DNA of 48,506 nt. It comes from an uncultured Alphaproteobacteria bacterium (GTDB taxonomy: Bacteria; Pseudomonadota; Alphaproteobacteria; RF32; CAG-239). The stretch is from contig CALXTS010000012.1 in assembly GCA_944391465.1 (NCBI GenBank), positions 1-48,506 on the forward strand, read 5' to 3'. Under the pieces are notes generated by a model that ran no database searches, was not told where the DNA came from, and saw nothing but the letters and a program-made list of their open reading frames with translations. Numbering within the stretch: position 1 is the first letter of the stretch; every line of letters starts with the position of its first letter. A program made the translations under genes and the position numbers. This document shows, piece after piece, positions 26,420-34,384 of this stretch.

Positions 26420-27274
26420 ATGGCATCAACAATAGACAGCTTAAAAAGTAACGCAATAGGCGATTCCAGCGCTCGTTCATGGGAGAAGACCGTAACGGAT
26501 GTTAATGATATTGATGAAACCTTTGCCAATGCCAGGGATTTGGGGCAGACCAGATTGAATTACTCCCGTATAACGGCGGTTGGAGAACTCTCCAATAATG
26601 ATAGCTATGATATATATAAAACTTCTATAGTTTCCAAACGCGGAAAGTTGAGTTTAAGCCTCCAAAGTGGTGGAGCAGATGATAAAGTTTTAGATTTATC
26701 CAAATACGAGGATTACATAAATCAACTTAAACTAGAGTTTAATCCTGAAGAATATTATGAAGAATTAAAAGAGAAAGAAAAAGAAGACGAAAATAAATAT
26801 ATTTTAGAAGATTATGCTCCGGAATTAAATGTGCAAGTTTATTCAACGGATAAATTCGGTCGGCAGGTTTTAATAGCAGACAGTACAGCGGAAAAGGATA
26901 GTGAATTATATAATAATCTGAGTCTCATGATGAGTGGAGAATATGAGGCAACAGAGGGTGATTATTATATTAAAGTCAGTCGAAATGATACTGTAACTTC
27001 AAAGGACAATGTTCAATATGCCGTTCAATTGATGATGGGGACATCATTTAAGCACGATTATATAGCAATTGAAAATAAGTCAGAAGATACTAAAAATGAG
27101 ACAACATCTAAAGTCCCCGCAGAGTCGAGTTCAGGAGCAAATTATGGAACATCGCTAATTTCAGCGTCAAGTGCATTGCAGATTATGGCTTCGTCAGATC
27201 AGGGAGCCGCAAATATGCTGAGTGCCGGATATGCAAATCTGGTTAATATATACAGTAAAAATTCTAAATCCTAA
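26420..27274 (+). CDS. Uncharacterised protein with a PPC-like beta domain
   Basis: The 284-residue protein has no signal peptide and no membrane segment. Residues ~45-215 follow the pattern of the bacterial pre-peptidase C-terminal (PPC) beta sandwich: ITAVGELSNNDSYDIYKTSI, RGKLSLSLQSG, ELNVQVYSTDKFGRQVLIAD and EGDYYIKVSRND. A charged insertion interrupts it. The Ser/Ala-rich C-terminus (SLISASSALQIMASS...) resembles tails of secreted alphaproteobacterial proteins, so signal-peptide-independent export is possible but unproven. GAGGGAG precedes the ATG, and a terminator follows. Confidence 0.65.
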   Translation: MASTIDSLKSNAIGDSSARSWEKTVTDVNDIDETFANARDLGQTRLNYSRITAVGELSNNDSYDIYKTSIVSKRGKLSLSLQSGGADDKVLDLSKYEDYINQLKLEFNPEEYYEELKEKEKEDENKYILEDYAPELNVQVYSTDKFGRQVLIADSTAEKDSELYNNLSLMMSGEYEATEGDYYIKVSRNDTVTSKDNVQYAVQLMMGTSFKHDYIAIENKSEDTKNETTSKVPAESSSGANYGTSLISASSALQIMASSDQGAANMLSAGYANLVNIYSKNSKS

Positions 27275-27300
27275 AAAAATGCTTGTATATTAAACATAAA

Positions 27301-27328
27301 AAAACTATCTTAAGGATAGTTTTTTTTA
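27301..27328 (+). terminator. Rho-independent terminator before trcR
   Basis: The 9-bp stem AAAACTATC / GATAGTTTT with a TTAAG loop is followed by further Ts. Confidence 0.85.
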
Positions 27329-27361
27329 TGTGAAGATTTATCATCAAGAAAGGATATAAAA

Positions 27362-27898
27362 ATGACAGCTCCTTTAATGCCAAGAGCAACAGCTGTATGG
27401 TTGGTTGAAAATACAACATTAACATTTCGCCAAATAGCCACATTTTGTGAGTTACACGAATTAGAAATTCAAGCAATTGCCGATGGTGATGTTTCTGGAA
27501 ACATCAGAGGTTTATCCCCAATAGACAACGGACAATTAACACAAGAAGAAATCAAACGTTGTGAGGAAGATAGCTCAGCAAATTTACAAGCCTGCGAAAT
27601 GGAAAGAAACGTAAAGGCGCGTAACGCAAAAGCAAAGAAGATTTTGTCTCCGTCACAGCGTCAGGATAAGCCGAATGCTATTGCATGGATAATTAAAAAT
27701 TATCCGGATATTAAAGATAGTTCAATTTGTAAACTCATCGGAACAACCAAGCCGACAATTGAATCTATTCGCAATGGAACTCATAGAGACATGTCATCGA
27801 TTCGTCCAAAGAACCCTGTAACAATCGGATTATGTACGGAGCAAGATATTGAAAATGCTGTTTTAGCTTCAAGAAATGTTAAAAGGGCTAAAGTATAG
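27362..27898 (+). CDS. trcR: Cell-cycle transcriptional regulator TrcR (DUF1013)
   Basis: This family is restricted to alphaproteobacteria and binds RNA polymerase holoenzyme at housekeeping promoters. The 178-residue protein matches from its first residues: PLMPRATAVWLVENTTLTF, then FCELHELEIQAIADGDV and IRGLSPIDNGQLTQEEI. The second conserved part is SQRQDKPNAIAWIIKNYPDI, then KLIGTTKPTIESIRNGTH and NPVTIGLCTEQDIENAV. Both HTH-like repeats are intact. AAAGGA precedes the ATG. It is convergent with ftsI. Confidence 0.95.
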   Translation: MTAPLMPRATAVWLVENTTLTFRQIATFCELHELEIQAIADGDVSGNIRGLSPIDNGQLTQEEIKRCEEDSSANLQACEMERNVKARNAKAKKILSPSQRQDKPNAIAWIIKNYPDIKDSSICKLIGTTKPTIESIRNGTHRDMSSIRPKNPVTIGLCTEQDIENAVLASRNVKRAKV

Positions 27899-27910
27899 AG
27901 ACAGAGAATA

Positions 27911-27939
27911 AAAAAACCGCTGACATCAGCGGTTTTTTT
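27911..27939. terminator. Bidirectional terminator between trcR and ftsI
   Basis: CCGCTG / CAGCGG with an ACAT loop is flanked by A6 and T7 runs, so it can work for both convergent genes. Confidence 0.92.
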
Positions 27940-27948
27940 ATTCTAAAA

Positions 27949-29706
27949 TTAATTCGAGTAAGACGCTTCAATAATTCGATTCTTTCTCAACTCATCAATA
28001 TCATAATTTGCTTTAATATTAAGCTGAGGTGCGATTGCTGATATGATTTTCGCCGCAGTCGGAACCGTATTCCAACCGGAAGTTACGAAACCGAAAGTTT
28101 CCGGCAAAGGTTTGGGCTCATCAAGCATGACAATTAAAGCATAACGAGGATTAGAAATCGGGAAAGCAGAAACAAACGTTGTACGAACCTTTTTGTCAAC
28201 ATATCGTCCGTTTTCAGAAAGTTTATTTGCCGTTCCGGTTTTTCCTGCAACCTCATAACCGGGAATATTTGCGCGTTTTCCAGAGCCATCAGTAACCACT
28301 AAACGCATTAGTTTACGCATAGATTTAGAAGTGTTAAATGAAATAACACGATGTCCGTTATTTGTTTTAGGACTATCTTTAATCAGAGTAGGACTATGAT
28401 AAACACCGCCATTAATCATAGCAGAGTATGCAGAAACAACGTGTAACGGAGAGACCGCTACCCCGTATCCGAAAGCAACGGTAGCGATGGTCTCTTCTCC
28501 CCAACGTTTTGGAAATAAAGGTTTTCCGGTTTCAGCGACTTCAATATCAAGTTTCTCAAAGAAGCCGAGCTTTTCAAGGAAAGAACGTTGTTCATTTCCT
28601 CCGACTTTAAGAGCCATACGCGCCGAGCCGATATTGGAGGAGTAAACCAAAATCTCAGGGACGGTAAGCCAGCGATTTTCTCCTCGATAATCTTTTATAA
28701 CATTGCGTTTTAGTTTAAGAGGCTCAGAAGCGTCAAAACTATCAGTTACTTTGACTTTTCCGCTTTCAAGTGACATGGCGGTATTAAATATTTTCAAAAC
28801 AGAACCAGGCTCATAAACCCCTTTTGTTGCCATATTAAATAAAGACTTTTCATTAGTAATTTTTCCGTTCGGATCATAATCCGGAAGAGAAACCATAGCA
28901 ATAATCTCAGCCGTTTTGACATCCATAAGAGTAGCCGTTGCCCCGACAGCCTTAAACTTTTCCATACCTTCTTTGAGAAGAACACGGATAGTATCTTGAA
29001 TACCGGCATCTATAGAAAGCACAAGCGGAATATCAGATTGAGTAAGCCGTTCGTCCATCTCTTTTTCAATTCCGGAGATGCCTTCATTATCAATATTTGT
29101 TTTGCCTATAATATGAGCAAAAAGATTTTTGTGGGGATAGACGCGTTTTTCTCCATTTTCAAATTCCAGTCCCGGAATCCCCAAATAGTTGATTTGATAT
29201 TGTTGAGCAGGAGTAAGATTGCGTTTAATATATACAAATTTTCCTTTGTGCGTGAGTTTGCGATAGATATCTTTAACATCCAAATCAGGCAAAATTTCCG
29301 CTAATTCTTGAGCAGATTTTTTAGGATTTAGAATTTTTTGCGGGTTAGCATACAAATTTACGGTTGGCAAGGAAGTCGCGATAATAGTACCGTTTCTGTC
29401 AACAATATCGGCTCTTTTAATGTTTTTTTGGACATAAGCAGATAGGGAGGATTTTTCTTCTTTGTGTAGGTTAGGAATCACACAAACATCAAAGAGTCTG
29501 AGAGCGATAACGAGATAAGCACCGGCAAAACAAAGAGCCGCGAAAAGCAAGCGATTCTTACAGACCATCAGAGGGTCTTTTTCACAAGAAAAACTTCCAA
29601 AGGAAGTCTTTTTATCAATTTTAATTTCTTCCCCGGGAAGATAAAAATCTTCTCTGTCTTTTTTGGGAAAATACTTTCCAATCATAACCTGCTTCTGCCC
29701 ATACAA
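27949..29706 (-). CDS. ftsI: Peptidoglycan D,D-transpeptidase FtsI (PBP3)
   Basis: FtsI is the septal transpeptidase of the divisome. An N-terminal cytoplasmic tail is followed by one membrane helix (LLFAALCFAGAYLVIALRLF, residues ~53-72) and a dimerisation domain. The transpeptidase domain has the SxxK serine in YEPGSVLKIFNTA (near residue 300), SSN in LVYSSNIGSAR, and KTGT in EVAGKTGTANK. The 585-residue length fits. The start is uncertain: a TTG at 29706, 8 bases after ftsL, or an ATG at 29685. Neither has a good Shine-Dalgarno. murE and the rest of the dcw cluster do not follow; a terminator and trcR do. Confidence 0.95.
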   Translation of the reverse strand: MYGQKQVMIGKYFPKKDREDFYLPGEEIKIDKKTSFGSFSCEKDPLMVCKNRLLFAALCFAGAYLVIALRLFDVCVIPNLHKEEKSSLSAYVQKNIKRADIVDRNGTIIATSLPTVNLYANPQKILNPKKSAQELAEILPDLDVKDIYRKLTHKGKFVYIKRNLTPAQQYQINYLGIPGLEFENGEKRVYPHKNLFAHIIGKTNIDNEGISGIEKEMDERLTQSDIPLVLSIDAGIQDTIRVLLKEGMEKFKAVGATATLMDVKTAEIIAMVSLPDYDPNGKITNEKSLFNMATKGVYEPGSVLKIFNTAMSLESGKVKVTDSFDASEPLKLKRNVIKDYRGENRWLTVPEILVYSSNIGSARMALKVGGNEQRSFLEKLGFFEKLDIEVAETGKPLFPKRWGEETIATVAFGYGVAVSPLHVVSAYSAMINGGVYHSPTLIKDSPKTNNGHRVISFNTSKSMRKLMRLVVTDGSGKRANIPGYEVAGKTGTANKLSENGRYVDKKVRTTFVSAFPISNPRYALIVMLDEPKPLPETFGFVTSGWNTVPTAAKIISAIAPQLNIKANYDIDELRKNRIIEASYSN

Positions 29707-29714
29707 ATAAACCG

Positions 29715-30098
29715 TTAACGATGTGCGCTGGTAAGTCTTTTCAGCTCTCTCCGTTGTTCGGCATATTTAGAAATATTCTTCTGAGCGGCGATTCTTCTCG
29801 AATCTCCGTTTTCATAATTAAATGGTAACGCAGAATAGTTAATAATTTGTTCAGCTTGAATAGGATTTAAAGAAATATGTTTGCTGGCTAATTTGCGTAA
29901 GCGGGTAGGATTATTCAAGTGGCTCCATTCAGCTTTCAAAACATGAATGGCTTTAATGTCTTCCTGAATATTATTATTGATTGTGTTTAGCTCTTTTTCA
30001 AGCTCTTGAACTTTATTTTTCATAATAAGAGAGCTGAACGCAAGCAGAAAAAACAAACTAACGCAAAGAGAGACAGTTGCAATTTTTGTACTATTCAT
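29715..30098 (-). CDS. ftsL: Cell division protein FtsL
   Basis: FtsL is a small bitopic divisome protein that works with FtsB and FtsQ. The 127-residue protein has one N-terminal membrane helix (VSLCVSLFFLLAFSSLI). A periplasmic coiled coil with KVQELEKELNTINNNIQED follows, then the WSHLNNPTRLRKLA segment typical of alphaproteobacterial FtsL. It lies between rsmH and ftsI, its standard place. AAGGA precedes the ATG. Confidence 0.9.
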   Translation of the reverse strand: MNSTKIATVSLCVSLFFLLAFSSLIMKNKVQELEKELNTINNNIQEDIKAIHVLKAEWSHLNNPTRLRKLASKHISLNPIQAEQIINYSALPFNYENGDSRRIAAQKNISKYAEQRRELKRLTSAHR

Positions 30099-30125
30099 TT
30101 TTCGAATTCCTTCTAGACTTCGAGT

Positions 30126-31049
30126 TTAACGTTTAATCCCATAACGCAGCTTAGCCGAGCGAGAGCGAGGATTTTGCGCCACTTCTTCTGAAGAAGGCAA
30201 AAGCGCTTTAGAACATTCGGCAAAGACAACGTCTTGCTGTTTTGTTTCGACAGCCGGAAGATAGCGCGAAACGTGAGTTTTCTTACCGGATTGATTTTTG
30301 AAAAAGTTTTTTACAATCCGATCTTCCAAAGAATGAAAATCAACGACAACCAAACGTGCATTGCTTTTCAGGCGCAAAGTAGCTCCACTCAAGCCATTTT
30401 CAAGTTCGGAAAGTTCATTGTTGACGGCAATACGCAAAGCCTGAAAGGTTCTGGTTGCCGGATCAATACTTCCGAATTGAGGGTGAATAATGGTATAAAT
30501 GATTTGAGCGAGTTCTTTAGTTGTAGAAATAGGTTTAAGTTTTCTGTTTTCAATAATTCGGCGGGCAATTGGGCGAGATTTCTTTTCTTCTCCGTAATTA
30601 TATATCAAATTGGCTAATTCTTCTTCAGGGAGGTTGTTTACCAAATCTGCGGCAGTGGGGCCTTCTTGAGACATTCTCATATCCAAAGGGGCATCTTTTG
30701 CAAAAGAGAACCCTCTTTCGGCCTGATCTAATTGCATGGATGAAACGCCGATATCAAATACGGCTCCATCAATAGCTTCGGGAATCAAATCAGCAAAATT
30801 ACCAAATTGTCCGGCTCTGAATTCAAAACGATTTCCATAAATTTTTTTCATCTCATCGGCACGAGGTAAAACATTTGGGTCTCTGTCAAGAGCAATCAAC
30901 TTGCAATCCGCAGCCTGTAAAATCGCCTCACTGTATCCTCCGTTTCCAAAGGTGGCGTCAACATAGAGTTTTCCGCCTTCGGGGTTTAAGGCTTCTAATA
31001 CTTGCGGGAGCATTACCGGAAAATGTTTTTTATAATTAGGATTAATCAT
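30126..31049 (-). CDS. rsmH: 16S rRNA (cytosine1402-N4)-methyltransferase RsmH
   Basis: RsmH methylates N4 of C1402 in the 16S rRNA P site. The 307-residue protein has HFPVMLPQVLEALNPEGG, the SAM site VDATFGNGGYSEAIL, IALDRDPNVL, FDIGVSSMQLDQAERGFSF, and the C-terminal VVVDFHSLEDRIVKNFF and RSRSAKLR. It overlaps mraZ by 4 bases (ATGA), which implies coupled translation. Confidence 0.97.
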   Translation of the reverse strand: MINPNYKKHFPVMLPQVLEALNPEGGKLYVDATFGNGGYSEAILQAADCKLIALDRDPNVLPRADEMKKIYGNRFEFRAGQFGNFADLIPEAIDGAVFDIGVSSMQLDQAERGFSFAKDAPLDMRMSQEGPTAADLVNNLPEEELANLIYNYGEEKKSRPIARRIIENRKLKPISTTKELAQIIYTIIHPQFGSIDPATRTFQALRIAVNNELSELENGLSGATLRLKSNARLVVVDFHSLEDRIVKNFFKNQSGKKTHVSRYLPAVETKQQDVVFAECSKALLPSSEEVAQNPRSRSAKLRYGIKR

Positions 31050-31516
31050 TTGTTATCTCCGTTGGTGTTGCGGAGAGATGGACGATTTTTGAGAACTTCG
31101 GCACGAATGCGAGCTTCTTCTTTTTCCCAGTTTTGAGGAGACCAAATCTGAAACTTGCGTCCTTTACCGACAAAAACGGCGCTATCCGTGATATTGGCAT
31201 GTTTCAAAAGTTTTTCGGAAAGCATAATGCGCCCGGTCGAATCAAACGGGTAGCGCTTAGCATCGCCAAAAACCAGATTGGTTAAGTCATCTTGTTCTTG
31301 GGAAAAGAAATCGAGAGAATTTTCCATATCACTGGCGAGTTTATCGAGCAAATCTTCCAAACATCCCTCAATGCAAGGAGAAGTAAGGCTTCTGTAACAT
31401 ACGATTTCGCTTGAAGATTCTTTAACGATTGCGCGGTAATCTGAGGGAAGGGAGACGCGTCCTTTTGCATCAACCTTATTAATTATTGTATCCATGAAGA
31501 GAAATGTTTTGCGCAA
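31046..31516 (-). CDS. mraZ: Transcriptional regulator MraZ
   Basis: MraZ is an AbrB-like protein that represses its own division/cell-wall operon by binding TGGGN repeats. The 156-residue protein carries both SpoVT-AbrB halves: INKVDAKGRVSLPSDYRAI and later DSTGRIMLSEKLLKHANI. I kept the TTG start because GAGGGA lies upstream at ~9 bases and because residues before the internal ATG (FLFMDT) align with the family N-terminus. The matching operator lies just upstream. Confidence 0.93.
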   Translation of the reverse strand: MRKTFLFMDTIINKVDAKGRVSLPSDYRAIVKESSSEIVCYRSLTSPCIEGCLEDLLDKLASDMENSLDFFSQEQDDLTNLVFGDAKRYPFDSTGRIMLSEKLLKHANITDSAVFVGKGRKFQIWSPQNWEKEEARIRAEVLKNRPSLRNTNGDNK

Positions 31517-31549
31517 TTCTTTAATCCCTCAAAAAATCCTATTGCTTAT

Positions 31550-31578
31550 GGTATAGCATGGGATTTTATGGGAATCAA
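31550..31578 (-). promoter_or_regulatory. Predicted promoter of the mraZ operon
   Basis: On the minus strand TTGATT (31573-31578) and TATACC (31550-31555) are 17 bases apart, about 35-40 bases before the mraZ start. It overlaps the MraZ repeats. Confidence 0.65.
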
Positions 31579-31583
31579 TGGGA
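31559..31583. promoter_or_regulatory. MraZ operator: three TGGGA repeats at 10-base spacing
   Basis: TGGGA occurs at 31559, 31569 and 31579, each separated by 5-base spacers. This is the MraZ box arrangement known from enterobacteria. The repeats span the -35 element and spacer of the mraZ promoter, so binding would block RNA polymerase and give autoregulation. They read on the plus strand, opposite to mraZ. Confidence 0.85.
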
Positions 31584-31604
31584 ATTTTTAGTAATTTATT
31601 AACT

Positions 31605-31619
31605 GTTCTATATATGTTC
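31605..31619. promoter_or_regulatory. LexA-type SOS box (GTTC-N7-GTTC), uncertain
   Basis: GTTC-TATATAT-GTTC matches the direct-repeat LexA site of alphaproteobacteria exactly. It lies 27 bases upstream of the mraZ -35 and 245 bases upstream of the divergent gene. About one chance match is expected in a window of this size and composition, so it is only a candidate. Confidence 0.35.
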
Positions 31620-31863
31620 TGCAAAAAGCATTTGCGATTCGCGCCAATCCCGCTCTGGCTGTAGGTAAGAAAAAAATAAAAAATTGGGGATAAATATAAA
31701 CATCTTTTTTGTGTTTGAGTTCGGTATGAAAAAAAGTTTTTTTGTCTATTTACGGGAAGATAAAATTATGATAAATTATCTAATGGTAAATAATTAAATG
31801 TTTCCTGTCGGATTGTTTTTAGGGCGCAACCGAAAAGGATAAATACAGCCCAAAATAGAAATT
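31620..31863. other. Gene-free spacer upstream of the repeat-protein gene
   Basis: With the mraZ promoter region, this makes a 347-base stretch without a gene. It is A/T-rich with several TATAAA-like stretches. The 3' part holds CGG.TTG / CAA.CCG and GGGC / GCCC pairings that could form a small leader structure before 31864. No convincing promoter or small ORF with a ribosome binding site was seen. Confidence 0.3.
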
Positions 31864-32967
31864 ATGGATAAGATTTTTTTTGACCGTTCAGGTCGTGAGT
31901 ACCATTTGGTAGGTGTGGAAGAGTACGAAGCGTTGGCTGCTTCCGGTGAAAATGTTATTTCCTTCACTGTCAAGAAGGGAGAAGAAGAGGTGGTTATAGA
32001 TGCTTTAGCATCTTTTGAAGGAAACCCTTCGCCATCAAGATATTTCTTTTCTGAAAAAGGAAATTTGCTTCATCTGATGGGTGGAAGCAATAAAGACGGA
32101 AAAGACTATGCCTCAACGGCAATCCGCAAAGGAATGCCTGTGATAGTCTGTTCCGAAGAGGGAAAATTTTTGGTTAATGACATTAGCGTCAACAACCAAA
32201 TCTTTACCAACAATGAAGGTGATAAGTTTTTCATTGCGTTAGGTAAAGACGCAGAAGCGGCGCAATTTGAAGGAGTGAATTACCTTACCATTGAGGATGG
32301 TAAGCCCAAAGCATACCTGAAAGGGGATATAGAAATAGGTTTCCCTGAATATCTCATGAATGAGAAAGGTGTTGGCTATCACTATATCTCATACAAGGAG
32401 GAAGGTTTTAAGCTCCTTAAGAAGAGGGGCGGTGTCTGGGCGCGCAAGCAGGCTTCAATCATTGTATATGCTCCGGGGTCTGAGAATTTAAATCAGGCAG
32501 TGCTTAACGGCTTTGTTGAGCATCATTCCGAAGTTCCGGAGGGACACTTAATTGCCACCTACACAACAGGCGGAGAAACCTGGCATATTTCACCCAAATA
32601 TCTGGCTGAAAATTACCAGAAAGGTGGAGTTTTCAATGGAGGTCAGGTATATACTCCGCGACAATTGACACCTGAACAAATGGCCAAACATGAGGGGTTA
32701 TATCTTTGGGTGCATTGTCCGAAGAACGTGTTTGGAATCCTCTGGGGAGGATTCGAATTTCTGGTAACCCCGATGATAAACATCACAAAAGAAAATGATG
32801 TTTACGGGTGTAATTACGCCCGTTGGTGGGGAACAGACGGATTGCCGGCAACTTATGAAGATATTGAATGGGTTGACGCCGAAGTTCCGGAGTATGTGAC
32901 AGCGGCACTTATGGAAAATATTGCCAAGGCCGTGAAGGATACCTTAAATCCACCCAAAGTGGCGTAA
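31864..32967 (+). CDS. Uncharacterised protein with four tandem ~53-residue repeats
   Basis: I do not recognise this 367-residue protein. Its first ~200 residues hold four diverged repeats beginning near residues 4, 59, 112 and 162. Each opens with an aromatic beta segment and a Gly turn (IFFDRSGREYHLVG, YFFSEKGNLLHLMG, IFTNNEGDKFFIALG, EYLMNEKGVGYHYIS). The second repeat ends ~30 residues later in a strand with EEGKFLVND. The C-terminal ~150 residues are different, with many Trp, Tyr and Gly (LYLWVHCPKNVFGILWGGFEF). No signal peptide or membrane helix is seen. The gene stands alone between the mraZ region and a terminator, and lacks a clear Shine-Dalgarno. Its codon choice looks slightly more GC-rich than its neighbours. 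Confidence 0.75.
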   Translation: MDKIFFDRSGREYHLVGVEEYEALAASGENVISFTVKKGEEEVVIDALASFEGNPSPSRYFFSEKGNLLHLMGGSNKDGKDYASTAIRKGMPVIVCSEEGKFLVNDISVNNQIFTNNEGDKFFIALGKDAEAAQFEGVNYLTIEDGKPKAYLKGDIEIGFPEYLMNEKGVGYHYISYKEEGFKLLKKRGGVWARKQASIIVYAPGSENLNQAVLNGFVEHHSEVPEGHLIATYTTGGETWHISPKYLAENYQKGGVFNGGQVYTPRQLTPEQMAKHEGLYLWVHCPKNVFGILWGGFEFLVTPMINITKENDVYGCNYARWWGTDGLPATYEDIEWVDAEVPEYVTAALMENIAKAVKDTLNPPKVA

Positions 32968-32989
32968 CGACGACGGAGTGTTCTAAAAG

Positions 32990-33026
32990 ATCAGAGGTTC
33001 CCTGAGGAGCCTCTGATTACTTTTTT
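32990..33026 (+). terminator. Rho-independent terminator after the repeat-protein gene
   Basis: ATCAGAGG / CCTCTGAT arms with an internal TC/GA pairing are followed by TTTTTT within a few bases. Confidence 0.85.
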
Positions 33027-33055
33027 AAAAAACATTTATTAAAACTATAAAGCAC

Positions 33056-33082
33056 TTGCAATCAAAGGCTAAAATGTATATC
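33056..33082 (+). promoter_or_regulatory. Predicted promoter of rnpB
   Basis: TTGCAA (33056-33061) and TATATC (33077-33082) are 15 bases apart and end about 11 bases before the predicted RNA 5' end, as expected for an RNA gene. Confidence 0.5.
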
Positions 33083-33092
33083 CTAAGCCGCA

Positions 33093-33503
33093 TAAGGCAG
33101 TCGGATAGCTGCGCCGCAGAAAGGAAAATCCATCGGTGAGGAAAGTCCGGGCTTCAAGAGAACAAGGCACCAGATAACGTCTGGCTGGAGAAATCCAAGG
33201 GAAAGTGCCACAGAAATATACCGCCGAGCTAAATGCTCGGTAAGGCTGAAACGGCGAGGTAAGAGCTCACCGCGGTTTTGGTAACAAAGCCGGCAAGGTA
33301 AACCCTGTCTGATGCAAGACCAAATTAGGAGTTTTCAAGTGCGGAATTTCCGCAAACTGAATAAGCGGAGTGTTCTCTCTCCCCTCCAGAGGTAGGTCGC
33401 GACGAGCAAGGTAGTGATACCATGCCCAGATGAATAGCTATCATTTTCAACTTTATTTCGGTAAAGTAAGAAAATACAGAACCCGGCTTACAGACTGCCT
33501 TAT
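33093..33503 (+). ncRNA. rnpB: RNase P RNA (bacterial type A)
   Basis: This is the catalytic RNA that trims tRNA 5' leaders. The terminal helix P1 is AAGGCAGTC (33094-33102) with GACTGCCTT (33493-33501). The conserved core is present: GAGGAAAGTCCGGGCT near the 5' end, and AGATGAATAGCTA and ACAGAACCCGGCTTAC near the 3' end. The length of about 410 nt fits the A type. It lies directly upstream of lpxC with no clear terminator between. Confidence 0.97.
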
Positions 33504-33526
33504 ATTTTAAGAAAGGAGTTTATTTG

Positions 33527-34384
33527 ATGCAACATACGTTGGCGCAAGAACTGACAATAAAAGGCATAGGCCTCCATTCCGGATGTGAAACCGTTTTAAC
33601 TCTTAAACCGGCTCCTGAAAATCACGGTATAGTTTTTAAAAGAGTTGATTTGCCTTCTCAACCGGAGATAAAGGCGGTTTACGGCAATGTCGTAGATACC
33701 AGAAATTGTACCTGTATCGGAGATTCTTCGGGAAACATTGTTGCAACAATAGAGCATTTGATGGCGGCATTGTCAGTAATGGAAATTGATAATGTGCTGA
33801 TTGAAATTAATAATCAGGAAATGGCAATTATGGATGGTTCGGCGCTTCCTTTTTATGAGGAATTAAAAAAAGTCGGCACCATAAACCAAAAATCTCCGCG
33901 CAAAATATTAAAAGTATTAAAATCTGTTAGCTATACAGATGATAATGGAAATAAAATTGAGCTTGTGCCCGCGGAAGATTTCTCTGTTCATTTTATGATA
34001 GAGTTTCCGTCTAAAGTAGTCGGACATCAGGAATTTAATGATAAAATAACTCCGGAGATATTCAAGACGGAGATAGCTCCCTGCCGAACATTTTGTGAAA
34101 AATATCAAGTTGATTATTTGCGCTCAATCGGCCTGATTAAAGGCGGAAGCCTTGAGAATGCCGTTGTCTTGGATGGGGATAATATATTAAATGAAGGCGG
34201 TTTTCGGGTTCCCAATGAATGTGTTAACCACAAGGTTATAGATGCAATAGGGGATATGTACACATCAGGCTTTGCACTACAGGGAAAAGTTATAGCAAAC
34301 AAAACCGGACACTTCCATAACAATCAAATATTAAAAGTTTTATTTGCCGATGCAACCAATTATGAAATCAGAGAAGGAAAATAG
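33527..34384 (+). CDS. lpxC: UDP-3-O-acyl-N-acetylglucosamine deacetylase LpxC
   Basis: LpxC is the zinc enzyme that commits UDP-GlcNAc derivatives to lipid A synthesis. Motifs: QELTIKGIGLHSG at the N-terminus, TIEHLMAAL with zinc ligand His77, NHKVIDAIGDMY with the His and Asp ligands, and GHFHNNQILK with the catalytic His near the C-terminus. I used ATG 33527 (285 residues) rather than the TTG one codon earlier because GGAG is then 8 bases away. The stop codon abuts the bamD start, so the two are coupled. It shows that the cell makes lipopolysaccharide. Confidence 0.97.
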   Translation: MQHTLAQELTIKGIGLHSGCETVLTLKPAPENHGIVFKRVDLPSQPEIKAVYGNVVDTRNCTCIGDSSGNIVATIEHLMAALSVMEIDNVLIEINNQEMAIMDGSALPFYEELKKVGTINQKSPRKILKVLKSVSYTDDNGNKIELVPAEDFSVHFMIEFPSKVVGHQEFNDKITPEIFKTEIAPCRTFCEKYQVDYLRSIGLIKGGSLENAVVLDGDNILNEGGFRVPNECVNHKVIDAIGDMYTSGFALQGKVIANKTGHFHNNQILKVLFADATNYEIREGK

